DNA from: a virus
IMG/VR virus record: IMGVR_UViG_3300025668_000786
Coordinates: 1-64,000 of that record
Reading direction: 5' to 3' (one strand)
Length of the DNA: 64,000 bases
The stretch's first letter is position 1. Every line of letters begins with the position of its first letter. The position numbers and the translations under genes were made by a program. Shown here piece by piece: positions 41,621 through 55,300 of this stretch. The notes under the pieces are model-generated. The model was not told the origin of the DNA and did not search any database. It worked only from the letters and a program-made list of their open reading frames with translations.

Positions 41621-43366
41621 TTACTTATCCATTTCATAAGTCCAAGAAAGATTTATGCTGTAGTTTCCAGCTTTTGGATTCCAACTTTCGCTAGGAGGTG
41701 CCAAGAAGTACTTTCTTATACCTGGCTCGCCAGCCGGGCTTAATTCTGTTAAAAGCTTTGCGATTTGATTTGCTGTTGGTTGAACAACGCTTGGTTTTTT
41801 TAGTAGTAGATCGTTCCTTTGTGACCCATATGGAACTTTTGTATAGTCCATAGTTAAACTTAAAGACACATCCCTTTTATACTCTGTTCTACCTCCTATG
41901 TATTGCAATACCGGCCCCGTCCTCCTACCAAGTACAGGAATGACAGCAAAAACATCTCCAGGGTATGTATCATTAACACTAATTGTTTCCGATAAAACCC
42001 CAGGAATTATATTGGTGGGCCTGTTGTCAAACTGTAGATTGTAAGTGAGTTCTCCTGTATAATGATTAGCACCAAGGGTTACAGACTTTGGTTGGGAATT
42101 TAACTCAACCGCTACAGAGTTGTTAGCCCTCTTGTATACATCCGAACCAACTCCAAAAACCCCATCTTTAGAAATTTTATTGTATTTGCCTCGGGCATTT
42201 TCAAAGGCTCCGCTTGGAGGGGTATTAGGGTCTTTTCCTCCATTGACTCCATGTCCATAGCTCTTATCGAAGTCAAGGCCACCAAAACCACTAGGGCTAT
42301 ACTCTGACAAACCCTTAATATTGCCGTCTATTGAAACGCTTACAAATGGACTATCCGTAGAGCTTGATATAGACAGGTTAAAATTTTCATACGCGCTATC
42401 TTGGGCTATTAGCCAATTTTCAGAAACGCTAAAGGTTCCAGCAGACTCACTCAAGTTCTCAGTTCGTATATGGTTAAACCCACGATATGTATCAATTAGG
42501 TTCAAAGTCCCACTACCAATCCGACCCATTATATTTGGATAGCTTGGATAATCTCTTCCTGCGGGGTTGTCTGCTAGCCTGTCGGTTACAAATTTTTGAG
42601 CTTGCTCCCAAGCTGGTTTCTTTCCATTTGGTCCATAGTGAGTTTTACCCGTAGCATTTATGTTGTGAGATATTCTATAGCTTCTAGGCAATCCTACGGA
42701 TTCGCCCTGCGCTTCATCAACCTCTAGCGACCAGTCTTCACTAAAATCAGAAATAAAAGCGCCTGACATAGAGGTCAATAAATCTTGTTCGGTTTTATTG
42801 CTATGTATCCCAGGAGCGCGGGCTATTAATGACCCTTCATCGCTAACAAAGTCTCCAGGGCCACCTTCGTTGAGCAACAAGGTATCAGCCTCAAGGGTTA
42901 TCGTATACTCAGCACGCTCTACATATACACCCTCTTGGAAATCGACACTTGTCACTCTGGGGTAGCAAACAAAGTTTGGGACTCCGGTTTCCCAATCTGT
43001 AATGGCTAGCTTTTGACCGTCTTCAGCAAATAAGGCTCTCAGTGCCGACTGTTTAGACAGAACGGCGGTTAAAGATTCTTTATAGGGAACAAGTTGCACG
43101 TCGGGTATGGTAGCACTTGTGAAAGCTCCATAGGGACCAGATCCTTGTGGGAGACTACCATCCCCTTTTGGAAAGAGAGTGTTGGTAGGTCCATAGAAAG
43201 CATATGGAGATCCCATGTTATCAATGACTGAACCTGTTAACGTTATAGAGTAACTAACGCCAAAAGCTTCGCTTGCTCCGTTTTTCAATATTTGTGTAGA
43301 AACCGACACCAATGGGGCTGGCGTAATTTGTACTGTAGTACCCTTATGATCTATTTGTACTGGCAT
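41621..43366 (-). CDS. Tail or baseplate structural protein (581 residues)
   Basis: This protein has many beta strands (LVSVSTQILKNGASEAFGVS, VERAEYTITLEADTLLL, VSLSLTMDYTKVPYGSQRND, NYSINLSWTYEMDK). YSITLTGSVIDN and the closing WNPKAGNYSINLSWTYEMDK suggest a repeated sandwich fold typical of tail-tube, hub or distal tail proteins. No enzyme motif is visible. It starts 1 nt after the 4,066-residue gene stops. Function is inferred from context. Confidence 0.6.
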   Translation of the reverse strand: MPVQIDHKGTTVQITPAPLVSVSTQILKNGASEAFGVSYSITLTGSVIDNMGSPYAFYGPTNTLFPKGDGSLPQGSGPYGAFTSATIPDVQLVPYKESLTAVLSKQSALRALFAEDGQKLAITDWETGVPNFVCYPRVTSVDFQEGVYVERAEYTITLEADTLLLNEGGPGDFVSDEGSLIARAPGIHSNKTEQDLLTSMSGAFISDFSEDWSLEVDEAQGESVGLPRSYRISHNINATGKTHYGPNGKKPAWEQAQKFVTDRLADNPAGRDYPSYPNIMGRIGSGTLNLIDTYRGFNHIRTENLSESAGTFSVSENWLIAQDSAYENFNLSISSSTDSPFVSVSIDGNIKGLSEYSPSGFGGLDFDKSYGHGVNGGKDPNTPPSGAFENARGKYNKISKDGVFGVGSDVYKRANNSVAVELNSQPKSVTLGANHYTGELTYNLQFDNRPTNIIPGVLSETISVNDTYPGDVFAVIPVLGRRTGPVLQYIGGRTEYKRDVSLSLTMDYTKVPYGSQRNDLLLKKPSVVQPTANQIAKLLTELSPAGEPGIRKYFLAPPSESWNPKAGNYSINLSWTYEMDK

Positions 43367-46300
43367 TTAAAATCCTCGAACTCTAAGATTAAGTGGGTCG
43401 TCTGTGTCTACCTGTACAACACCACTTGTAAATAGATTTAATGTACCGGAGACCGCTGTGGGTTCAGCCCCAGAAACCGCTAAACTTAGAGGGGTGTTAC
43501 CACTGCCAACCTGAGTTAATGTCCAATCCTTGCCCGTATGTAGATTCATACTATTATACACGATTCCCCCATCTGGACCGTCAATAAACAGATTCATTCC
43601 AGAGGGAAATTCTCCACTCTGGCTAGAATCTACAGATATTGGCTTACCAGAGATAAGAAGAGACATGTACCCTGTGGTTTCTATACCAGGCAGCAATTCT
43701 GCAATAACAGAAGTGACATAGGGGCGATGTGCTACAAATCCACGTACAGCAGGATCGTACCCAGAAGCCTCTAAGAATATATCGCCATTACTATTGGCAT
43801 TTATCAAACCGCTTACGGAATACTCTATGGAAGGGCCAGAGGTGTTTTGATACACCCTCGCATGTAGATCGTTTTCATCGCCATCGCCTGTAAAGACTTT
43901 GGCGTCGATCCAAGATCCAGTATTTGGTATAGCTGGAATTTGTTCTCTTAACATTAAATCGTTAGTATATACAGCCCCTGCGTCACCAGACGGTTCACCA
44001 AACATTCCATAGTCATGTTTTGGCGCTCCTGCAACTAGGGTGTAATCACTATCTCCACGGCGTGCTCTATCAAGAGATACGCTTCTGCCAAACAAATCGT
44101 TTTCATTCCCACTAGATCCGGGTAGTACTATGGTAGAAATTTCACGAGAATTATATCCTTGTGAAACTATTTTGTCTTTGTATCTCCACTCTTTTTTTCT
44201 ACTTGGCCAATCAGTAATGCTATGCTCGTACATGAATACAGCACCGTTGTTTAGCACGAATCGGCTTAAATCATTTATACCACTTGCGTTGTTAAACTTA
44301 TCAATTCGAACTCCAGAGCTACCTAGATCATAAAAGCTATGATTAGGTATTGTAAACGAAGCATTGAATTCTTTTCTTATAAATGCTGAATCACCTTCAT
44401 AAATATGATGGTGTAGAGTGCCCATGTCATGACCCGGAGCACCAATGGCGACAAAGTCAGCATCTATACTAACTGAATAACCAAGTTGATCTGTAATTGG
44501 AGCCTTGTCAAAATCTTTACTAGATACAACAGCTTGATTTCCAAATTTTTCTGTAAAGCTATCCGAGGTGGCATTATCAATTCCCACATTAATGCTACTC
44601 GGCTTAATTTTTTGCTTATATTCCCACGGCAGTCTCTCGGAAACTGCATTCCGACCCTTTTCTGTTCTTTCGAAGTAGAAGGCTGCTCCAGCGCCACCGT
44701 TGTTGCTGAGTTCCAACCCGGAACCTAAATCTCCCGCGTTGTAGGCGGCCACAATTCCAGACCAAGAAATCGGCTTCTCCCCGACAAATGCATTGAATGG
44801 ACTTCCCACAACGAGTTTATCTTTGTGTAGACTTACGGAGTAACCGAATAGATCCCCCGGATACCCCGAATAAGAAACGTTAAAATCGAGATGGTCTTCC
44901 CCGTACTTTCTCATAAAATTAGAGGGCAGACTCGTAAAACATACCCCACTTTCCAGAGTCATGAAGGCAATCGGTCTGGTTGTCGGGAACCGTGGAGGAG
45001 GATCAGCAGGGCAATCCTTAGTACCGCCATTAAAACCATACCCCGGCATAACACTCTCTGCAAAGGTCTTGATGTGCCCACACATCTGTGGGGGGCTTGG
45101 TTCTTTTGGCCTACCGACATCTCCAGGGTTTAAAACATCTTCATCGTCTGAAAACGACGTAATGGCTGGCCTTGATGTGGACGACTCAAAGAGATCCATA
45201 ATGCCATCTAGGCCACTCGCTGCCCACAGCTTAGAAGGGCTGCCTCTTTCAGGCGCTCTTAATTTTTGTGTGAAATCAAAATTTCTACCAGAAAGTCCAC
45301 GTGGCGACACTGGATATAAGCTTCTGATAAACGCCTGATTAGACCCAACTGAATCATCCCTATATGTATTTGGACCTTGTATCATAGAAGAGTCGGCCAA
45401 TACAACGATTCTAGATCTTTCAGAACCATTAGATCCAGGTGAAAAGTGTTCGAACTCTTCGGCTGCTACAACCGGGCCGTCTTCTATTAACTGGCCTCCT
45501 TTGTCTTCGCATTCTTTTTCCACGACTGGGAATCCGGGGCAATATTTAGTATTATCTGTCTTTATGGGTCTCATGTGTCCAGGAACTGTTACGTCCTTAC
45601 CGGGATCTACCACCCAGACACCAGAACATTTTTCTCCAATTATCTCCGTCTCTGAACGACTTACGATCTCATGTTCTATCGGCAATAAACATCCCGATAT
45701 ATTAAGAATTCTTGGAGTAAACGGCTGAGGACCGCTGCGGCGAAAAGAGCTTGAGAGGTAAGACAATGTAATTTCATCAGAGTGAGCTTTAAAGTCTATA
45801 ATGCCTGTTCGAGTTGATCCGGCGTATTTTACTGCAACGTTAGAATGGTTACGATGCTTTTTCACATAATAAGGCTTACCGTCATGAAGTATTTTGTCGT
45901 CTGTTCCATGAAGACGTACATTTATAGGTATGTTTTCGTTAGCATTTTCAGAAACGTAGTCTAAATACAATCTATAACCAGAACCCGGCTGAACGGTAAA
46001 CTTCGTTTCGCCTGCCCCTCTAATAGTCCAATCTATATATGGAACTTCATAGCTTTCGTAAATAGGCTCATTATAATGAATTATTTTTCTTGATCTGTCT
46101 CCAACCTTGATAGCGTAAAATTCATATGCATCCGCTACTTCATCCAGTGAACCAGGATTCGTGTCTAGATCTACCTCCAGCGTATTGGTGCCTTCATCCT
46201 TTGCTGGGCCTATTACAAGCTTATCTAACGAATCATAATTAATGGTAAGTTCTTTAGTACCCTCTATTGTTTCAATTTCGCAGATAAACGAATCGCTGCC

Positions 46301-49300
46301 ACATCCATATATTACTGGATTATCCCTATTGACTTTTTGTCTTGAATTTTGATGGTATTCATCCAGATCGAAGCACAACCCCCTTCCATTAAATCCATCT
46401 TGATTTCCCTCTTTAACCAGGCCGATGGCTGAATTCTTAGACGGTCCCCCTTGTAGAGCAAGTTTATCATTACTCTTAACAAACGGCTTTGTGTTCAACC
46501 CAAGCAAACCACACAGCTCAACAATATTTCTAGCAGACGATTCTTTGTTCGTATACGTAATGATAAGCTTTCTCTCGCCTGCATTTAACCAACTTTTTAT
46601 TTGTTCCACTTCAGAGGCAGAAGGTAAACCTACTGGATTAGCAACCCAAGCTACCTTCAAGTGTTCCATATCCTTAGTGAAGTTTTCTTCGATTTCTGGA
46701 GTTCCCCCTGGGTTGTAATCGGTAATGGTAGAAATTCTATCGGCAATACGTGAGTATTCATAAGCATCTTTAAAGCTGGTTCTTCCCGTCCAACCCCCCA
46801 ACTGACCAACGTCGCCTATGCCTGGGTTGTCGCATGTCGCGTTTGGCAGTTTGATAAGATTTCTATAGAACTTTATGTTTTGATCTTCATTAAGATTGAC
46901 TGGACGCTTCTCATCATAGAATTCCGCTCCGACATCTTCACCACCCAGTACGTCTTTATTTTCTGAATGGGTAGTAGCTATCAAATAGACTTTAGAGTCT
47001 TCTTTGTCCGGGTTGTCCGGGTCGTCGCTGGGCCAGTCTTCCTCTGAGACTAACACACTTTCATCGGAAACCTTTTTTCTTTTTGTCTGGTATGTAAGTT
47101 CAGAGTCTGCGGCACCTTGCAAGAACCCGTCTCTGGGTCCGTATTTGCCTGGATTGTAAAACGAAAGATGGTCCGATAGGTTCTGTTGCGAACTAGTAAG
47201 GGTGTTACTGACAACATTTAAGTCAGCAGTTTCAGTACCATTAATGCCAGATATAGCAAACTCTACATTGTCTACCTGGTATTTAGCAAAATAATACGAC
47301 CTGTCATTAATTACAGTAGTTTCAAAAATATCCTGACACGTTTCTTCATAACCGCTAGTGGGCACAGCCGGGAAGAACTCGTCCTCTGTCCACTCAGCCG
47401 CAGTTAGAAGGGGTCGCGGTTCAAGTGTTGGTCTATTTATTGCACCGAGAGGTGGGCCTCCACAGCCTTTAGAGGGGTTGTCATTACCAAAGTGGAACGG
47501 CCAATTTATCTTATAGGGAATGCGACCACACTTCTCGTTCCATTCGGCTCTTAAATCCCCGCCATGTTCTAGCGGCATGTTGCATCTATCGTTAAGCTTG
47601 TTACAAGGAGCTTCGATTCGGAGCTTCGGCTTACTTACGTCCACGCCATCAAGATGTATACGAATATCTCCCACTCCACTAGCGTACATATTTGGATTTT
47701 TTATTTTTGTATTATGAGCATAAGCAGGAACCCTCGCTGCCGTAACGTTGTATCTGTCATCTACAGTATCGGGGTTGAAATTTATAGACTCATATTCATT
47801 TCTAGCTGCATGAATTCGCATCCTAGAGTCAAGCTTTTCAAGAATCTTGTTTATAATCTCGTTAGACTGTCGGTATTTCCCATGTTCTTCAAACGTTGGG
47901 TCGTTACCAACAAGTACTAAGGTTCTATCACCAAGGGCTAACCAGTCTTTTATGTTATCTATAACTTCGTCGCTGGCAGCGTCTATCTCTGGAGTAATTA
48001 TGAATGCTAGTCCGGCCTCTTGTGGGATGTCGTTCTCTTCAAAAGCTGTTCTTCTGAATGGCTTGCCTTCAATGTTCTCAAAAATATACCCTAGGTCGTC
48101 ATAACCCTTAGCGCCGGGGTGACTATTTTTATCAAGATTTCCAAACCGGTAAAATTCAACAGCGAGATTGTGCGGGTATTTTTTTTGGGATTCAAAGACC
48201 CTGACGGCTCCAGCGTTAACGTAGGAAGCCCAAGTATTATACCAAATGTTGTGATCGTCAAACTCGTTAAAGGAATCTGTAGGAGCGCCAAAGGCGGCGA
48301 TGTCTCCGTTTTCACTCACGTCAGTGCTCCAACCCAGTCGTGGTATTGGGGCAAAATGATTCGAAATAAAGCTCCAGGTTCCAATAGGAGAGAACTTGTG
48401 ATAGTCATATACCTTTTTATAGATAGAAGGCGGCGTCCCCCAGAACAGGTTGTCTGATCTAAATTTCCACTTATTATGTTCTGAAAGGCTGTTGTAGACC
48501 AATCTTTGTCCAGAGGCAGCCCCATGAACACTTGTTTGCTCTTGTAGGTCTACTAGCTCCTCCGCAAAATCATAACGGGTTAACCATCCGCCTAGCCCAT
48601 TAAACAACCTAGACTCTTCTGTTGCTGACCTTTCGTAAATTGTACAGTTTTCAGATCTAGCAAACGGAGAGCCGATAGCAATAACCTCTGAATTATCACT
48701 AATAGCTACAGAGTGTGCAAATCTATCAATCGTATCTTCTGCGCCTAATGTATATCCACGCTCAATATTATACCCTGGTTGATAACCTGCTTCGATTTCT
48801 TGTATTAGATTGAATCTATCGTTTTCTTTTTCAAATACGTAAGCCCTGCCGGTGTAGATTGGCTTTTTGTTAAACTCTGTTAAGCTTGTTTTGGCCCACT
48901 CTAATCCTATTCCACTAGTAATAAAATTAAGGGCACCGTTTGCTATGAGGTTACCAGTGGCTAAAGTGTCGTTTAATAATTGCGCAGAAATCCCACCCCA
49001 ATCTTCAGAACTGCCTGTGGATCTTTTTACGTATCCAGATCCGGCGGTTGGACCAGACAGATCAATAACTCCGCTAGCATAGCTGTATTCCTTATAGTAA
49101 TCTATAAACTCATTAACAGAAGCCTCGGTGCCGTCAGTATATCTGCCGTTAACGTTATTACTATTGGCTGAACTGCTGTCGTCTTGGAGTATTCCTACAA
49201 TTGGTGGTATGTTATTGTGTAAAATAGACGTATCTATTGGGAATGCTTTATGGAACGCTTCTTTAATGCCACTAGTCATGAAATTTTTGTCGTCAAAGGT

Positions 49301-52300
49301 CTTAATTTGTGGTACATAGCTGTGCGTTATCCAGTCTTCTTTAAAATCTACTGACGGTGTTTCTTCGTCTGCTTCAGTTATAATTTCAAATATCAATAGT
49401 TTTATATCTAACTCTGGTTGAACTTCGTTACCCCCAACATTCAACGGAGCAGAAAAGTATTTATATAGTGTGTATTTACTGTTTGCTGCTCTTTCAACAC
49501 TAGCCGCGCCATCTTCCGAATTAATCTTGTCAACAAATACCATCATTGCAATGGGCACGCCGGAAGTGGTAACAGAATCAAACTCTGATGAGAAACTTGC
49601 ACCCGGAGCGCCAACCACGACAACCTCTTTATTACCGCTAGAAGTCGCACCTAAAGAGTATCCGAATTCTCTACCTTCTTGACCCGGATACCACTGTCTA
49701 CCAGAAATCGACCCAATACCTGGGAACTTAACGATTTCTCCCGGCAAGTTCTCAAAATAATTACCACGAAATCCACTCGGAAGAACCAATTTTTGTTCCG
49801 CTGCCCATGTCGCCTTTTGCCCTGCTACATCTTCATTTCTTCTGTAAAGATACACAGCACCTGCTTTAGCTAATCCAGAACCTTCTTCATTTGCTACCGT
49901 CTGGTTTGGAGCACTAACGGCCATTAGGTCGCCCTTAACAACTACAGATTTTCCATAGTTATCATCTGGGTTTCTTCCAGATATAGCGATGTATGGGTTG
50001 TCACCAACTAGTTTTGCACCTGAGAAATTAATATCTGAATTTGTTCCGTATTCCGTTTCTTCCCACTCTCTAGGTAGCTTTATGGACTCGGTAGACCCTG
50101 TAGAGATTTTTAATTCTGCGTTGTAGGCAGCACCCGGTGCCAGCCCGGTATACTTTCTAATGTCATAGTAATTGCCACTCCAAGAACCCGAGGTGTAGGT
50201 TCCAATAGCCCTAAATATTCCACCGTCGTTGCAGGTTTCTTCTCTCCAGGTTGTATCATGTGTAATGATAGCGGGGTCAATTGCTTTTTCTGGACTGTCA
50301 CCACTACAAGATCCGTAGCCTACAATGTCAACACCGCGAATATTATCATCAACGGGAACGCTAGCTAAGTAGTTATCTTCTAGGTCTATTCCAGTTCCAT
50401 GATGACTATTAAACCATCTTACATAATTGCTACCGGTTCCAACAATGTTGTAATTAGCAGTATAAAGATTTATCTGTTCGTTTAAGGTCTGAGGTTCATA
50501 ATTGTCACCATATAGTGTTAAGTTTAGCGATCTAGAGGGTCTATTGTTGAATGTGAAAAGATTCATAGAGCCGTCAGGATACCTAGAGAACAACGCCTGA
50601 CTTGCTATTGTGTGTAGATTCAACAGACCTGATGGCTTACCCTTTTCTCTATCTTGGTTGCTTCCGTGAGAAATATCAACAGTAGTAAATATTGGCATCG
50701 CAGCAAAAGCTGCTGACACACCACTATCTCCGTGAGTAAATAAGGATAGTGGGTCACCACTTGGTATGTAAGAACTGTCCACGTTCAACGCAGTCATCGA
50801 CATGCCAAGATGACCGTTCCCACTAGATGTAACCGTAGCTTTACCAAGCGTATGTAGATTTAACCAGCCGTTTGATCCTACGATGGTTGCCTCTGGACTA
50901 CCAGAAGCAATCAAACATAATCCAGAACCAAGATTAGAAGCTGTTGCAATTTGTCCACTAATACTAAAACCCAACGTGCTGGAAAGGTCTTCTATGGTTA
51001 CAATTATACCACTAGTATTTAAAAACAAGCCAGAGTTTTCAATCTGCCTAGGTCCAACCGTGTAAAGGTTTAACTGACCAGAAGATTGTAAATGTTGAGA
51101 TGTTGAGGTTAAATTTAGATATTCGGCAATTGGATAGCCCCCACTAGAGGCTAAATTCATCGCTCCAGAAATATTAACCCCGGTAACATAAGCATCCTCA
51201 AGCCTAATATGAGTAGTATGAATATCAATTCTAGATTCAAAAGGAGACCCAGATGGATACGCAACGTCATACTGTACAAACATATCATTAATGTCTTGGG
51301 AAAAATACTTCTCCTTAAACTCTTTTTGTCGTGGCTCAGTCGGGAACTTTGCCCACTCTTCTGATTCGTCTATCAGGCTATCATAATCAAAGACGCTCTT
51401 CAGTTTCGTCATGTAGCTAGACGGAGTAAGATAGTGATAATCTCTGTTTACTAATCCCCAGTTTGGTTCATCAGAAACCCAATACGGCTCTTGATTTTTA
51501 GTATACAAACTAACAATAAGCTTGGGGCCAACCTCTCCGTCTTCCCACACGATAGACTCAGAACCCTTGTGTTGTATGATGGTATCAACAACCAAAGCCT
51601 CTTCTGAGAACTTATACCCGCGAGGCAAGTTCTTGGTTATTCGACGGTTTGTAGAATAGAAAGTATCAACGGCTTCGCTAAGGTTGAATCGCAAGAAGTC
51701 GTTTTCAATCTGAGTATGATAAGCTAGATCGTTGTCTACATTAGTGGGCAGCGTTATGTCTGTAGTCTGTGAGTAGCCAGAACCGTGATGGTCTATATTG
51801 AAGCTGATTAGGTCACGGCCAGTTCTTTTGGTCCAGCGGTCAAAGGCTTGGTTGAATTCGGCGTACTTGAAGTCGCCAAGATGCCAATCGGTGACGCTAT
51901 CTTCATTGACATAATCCCACAGCTTGTAAGAGTCGTCAGTGTAGGCGTCTGAGTCATCCCACCACTTAACTCTTGCATTCTCTAGGAATCTCTGGGCGGT
52001 CACTTCTTTGAATGTTAAGTCGGCGTTTTCATAGACCATGTTGCCACTATTAGACAGGCCAAACTCACACAGGAACATATTGAACCCAACACCAGAGCCG
52101 GTTGAGTTACCAACTACCAGGTTGCTGTTACCAGTCGCCAGATCGAAGTCTGCAACGGAGCTAGCTCTCAGGGTCGTCCAATCGTTTTCAAATTCGTTAT
52201 CTGTATAGAGCTTAAGCCCGCTTGAATAATGATCGTTGTATGTCAATATTACACTTAGTGGGTATTGGTAGCTAGTATAGTGGGCGGTATCTATAACTTC

Positions 52301-55300
52301 GTGTGTTCCGCCACCTGTATCTTTGGCTATTCCGCGTAAATAACCGCCAGAGTATCCGAGGGCAAACTCTAGATCGTTACCAGAATCCCACTTCGATACA
52401 AGCACTCCGCTTTCGAACAGGTCGTATCCAACTCCAGAGACGTTAGCGTCTGGAGAGAAGCGTGTGTACAGACTGAATTGATCCTGTATATCAACGTCAC
52501 CAAAGTTAATATAAGAGTTATGTCCAGATGTCCTGATAGTGGTATCAAAAGCGTCTGCAATCTGGCCGTATAATGGGTGTGATTCAAAGTTGTCACCACC
52601 GTTTACTAAAGATGTCCAGTCTATGGTTTGGTAATCGCCAGTGTATCCTGGTAGTTGATCTGTAAACAGCGTGTTATCAGTAAATCTCCAGCCAAGGTTT
52701 TTGAAACGGTAATCAGAATATGTACTACTTAATACACCAGTAAGCGTGCCATGTCGAGGTGTGATGTCTGTACCCTGACCGTCTGTAAAATCAAAGTAGC
52801 CAGATACAAATGGGGAGTCCAAAAGTGGATTTTCATAACCAAAACCAAACATTTCGGGGTCGAATGGACCGTTAGCAAGTCCCGTGTGACCACGCCACCT
52901 TCTAGAGTAGTTAGACTTGATTGTAGTAGGCGTACCGTAGGACTGTGGAATACCCTCTATCTTAGATAGTGGAGCATAACCAGATCCTGCATTTATAATA
53001 TCGTCGCTAGACTGACGGGATATTGGATAGATTTTAGATTCTGACCTACCAGCAGCGAGAGTATTCAAGGATTCACCACCCTGGGTAGAAAGGTTAAGAC
53101 CTCCTTGTGGCTTGTACCTTACTACGAGTTCTACCTCTCCGATGCTAGCTCCACTTGGTAGCGGGAAAATATCAAGATATAAATGTTCAAAGCTAGAACT
53201 CATGGTGTAGTCTTTAGACTTTCCAAGAGTTACCGTATCTTCGTAAACCTGTAGCGGTATCTCGTGCCACTTAAACTCTGTTGTTGTTACAACCTCTGGA
53301 GATAACAGGTAGTGGTCTCCACCAGCATTGTTTGTGCCGCTTGTCTCGTAGTATTGATCGGCGTCGGCTAGTGTCTCACTCGAAATACCAAGGTCATCAA
53401 CCGAATTGAATCCAGATGTTACTGGGATGCTACCGTCGCCGGATGTGTTTTGTAAGAACCCACCAATCTTTCTGGTGACATTCAGTATTTTATCGTCACT
53501 ATATCCAACGACATCAATTGCATAGTTTCTACTACCAACCTTTTTCTTAGCTAAGACTCGTAGGAAAACACAGTCTACTACAAAGAAGTTATCAGTTGTG
53601 TTTAATTCATTTTTATTGACAGTGTTGAACGAGCCGGATACATTGTGGCAACCTGGAGACTGATCAAAGGCAAAATTAAATGCACCGTTTTCAACTTCAT
53701 TAACAGAGCCAACTCGACCATGACCGAACTTTAAGGTTAATTTACCAGAATCTGCAACTGGAGATGTAGAGTCTAGAGTAATATAATGTGTTAGATAATC
53801 GTTATTTAATAATTCTATATTCTTAATTGCGCCGGATTTGGTTTCGTTAGAGATGTTTTGGTTTCCGGTTCCATACCAAATACTGCTAACCGCTGGGTAT
53901 ATACTGCTTTCTTGACCGTATAGCGGCATGGCGGTTGGCCGAATGCGCCTTTCTATACGCTTGCCTTTCGTTGGCACCTCGCAATAAATTTGTACGCGGT
54001 TTTCAATGGTCGGACCTGGGTGGTTACCTGTTAAAGATCCAGTTCCACTGTTGCAAATTTCTATTGCAGAAATACGTATTGACCTATCTGGTCTAAAGCT
54101 ATCTTGCACACGAGTAGACACTGGAGCACCATCTAAGGCTAGATAGTCATCACCGTCACCTATTTTATCGTGAATCGTATGGCTTTCCTCAAACCCCTCG
54201 CTAAATCCCTCTTCAAAAGCGTCACTTAGATCGTACACTGTTACACTAAACCTTAAGGTATATCCACTTGGTTCGTGTAGCAGTGGGTATTCTTTTTCCC
54301 ACTCCCGCAGGGCGCCCTTGTTGACCTTCGGTGCCGATGAATAATTAGCAAAGTTTGTAATTGGGTGTTGATCGTAGTCCGCGTCTCCTCTCATTGTGAT
54401 ATCATCGTAGTGTGTAACTAGATTTCCAGACGGGTCTTCAAATTTAATATTGTGAATTTTATATCTCGGTGGAACCTTAGCTTCTCTTGTAGCAAGAGGA
54501 CCGGCCATTCGGAATCTAACCCTAGTGTCTTTTACGGTAACCAAAGGCTTGGTCATTTCACATTTAAAACTAAATGTTCCTTCGGTGTGCCTACCGAAAG
54601 GCTGTATGTAAGAGTTTATATCGTCTGATATAAGATCTCCACCACCCCAGTTTTTATAGTAATCAAGGGAAAATACACCCTCATCAATATAGTCGTAAAG
54701 ATTGCCGCTTGATCTTTCTATCCCACCTCTAAAATCTGCAACACTGACATCTGTTATAGGATAAAGCTTTTGTACGCATTTGGCAATATCAAAATCGCCT
54801 TGTATCTTATCGGTGTAAGTGGGTTTTAATTCTGAATCCGCCTGGATCGTCTGTTTGATTTTATAGTTTGCCGTTAAAGCTGTTCTTACGTTCCCAAGTC
54901 CATTCATGGGGGGATTCAAGACTAGTTGTATCTTTAACACGTTAGAGGTACACGTTGTAGTACTTTCGTATCCACCATACCCATACCCATACCCATACCC
55001 ATCGGATGAACTAGTCTCCGTGTAGTGCGAGCATAAATCGCATAAGGCTAAATCTCCAAAGCCTGCTGTGTCTGACAAATACTTAAGAGAAACAACGTCA
55101 CCTAGTATGTCAGAAATTTCATAGGTGTATACAGATTCTAAATTGTTTTCTAAATCAACGTCGTCTATAGTAACTGTAGATCCAATAGAATCATAGAAAA
55201 GCTCGTTCCTGCTAAAGTCGTCAATCACGACGTTGTAATATGGCCCGCCCCCTAGACATGTATGATACGAAAAGCTGAACTCTAAAACATTTCGTTTTGA

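Noticed and set aside
54975-55002. Phase-variation switch by slippage of the CCATAC repeat
   Set aside because: The unit is 6 bp, so changes keep the reading frame and only alter the Gly-Tyr count.
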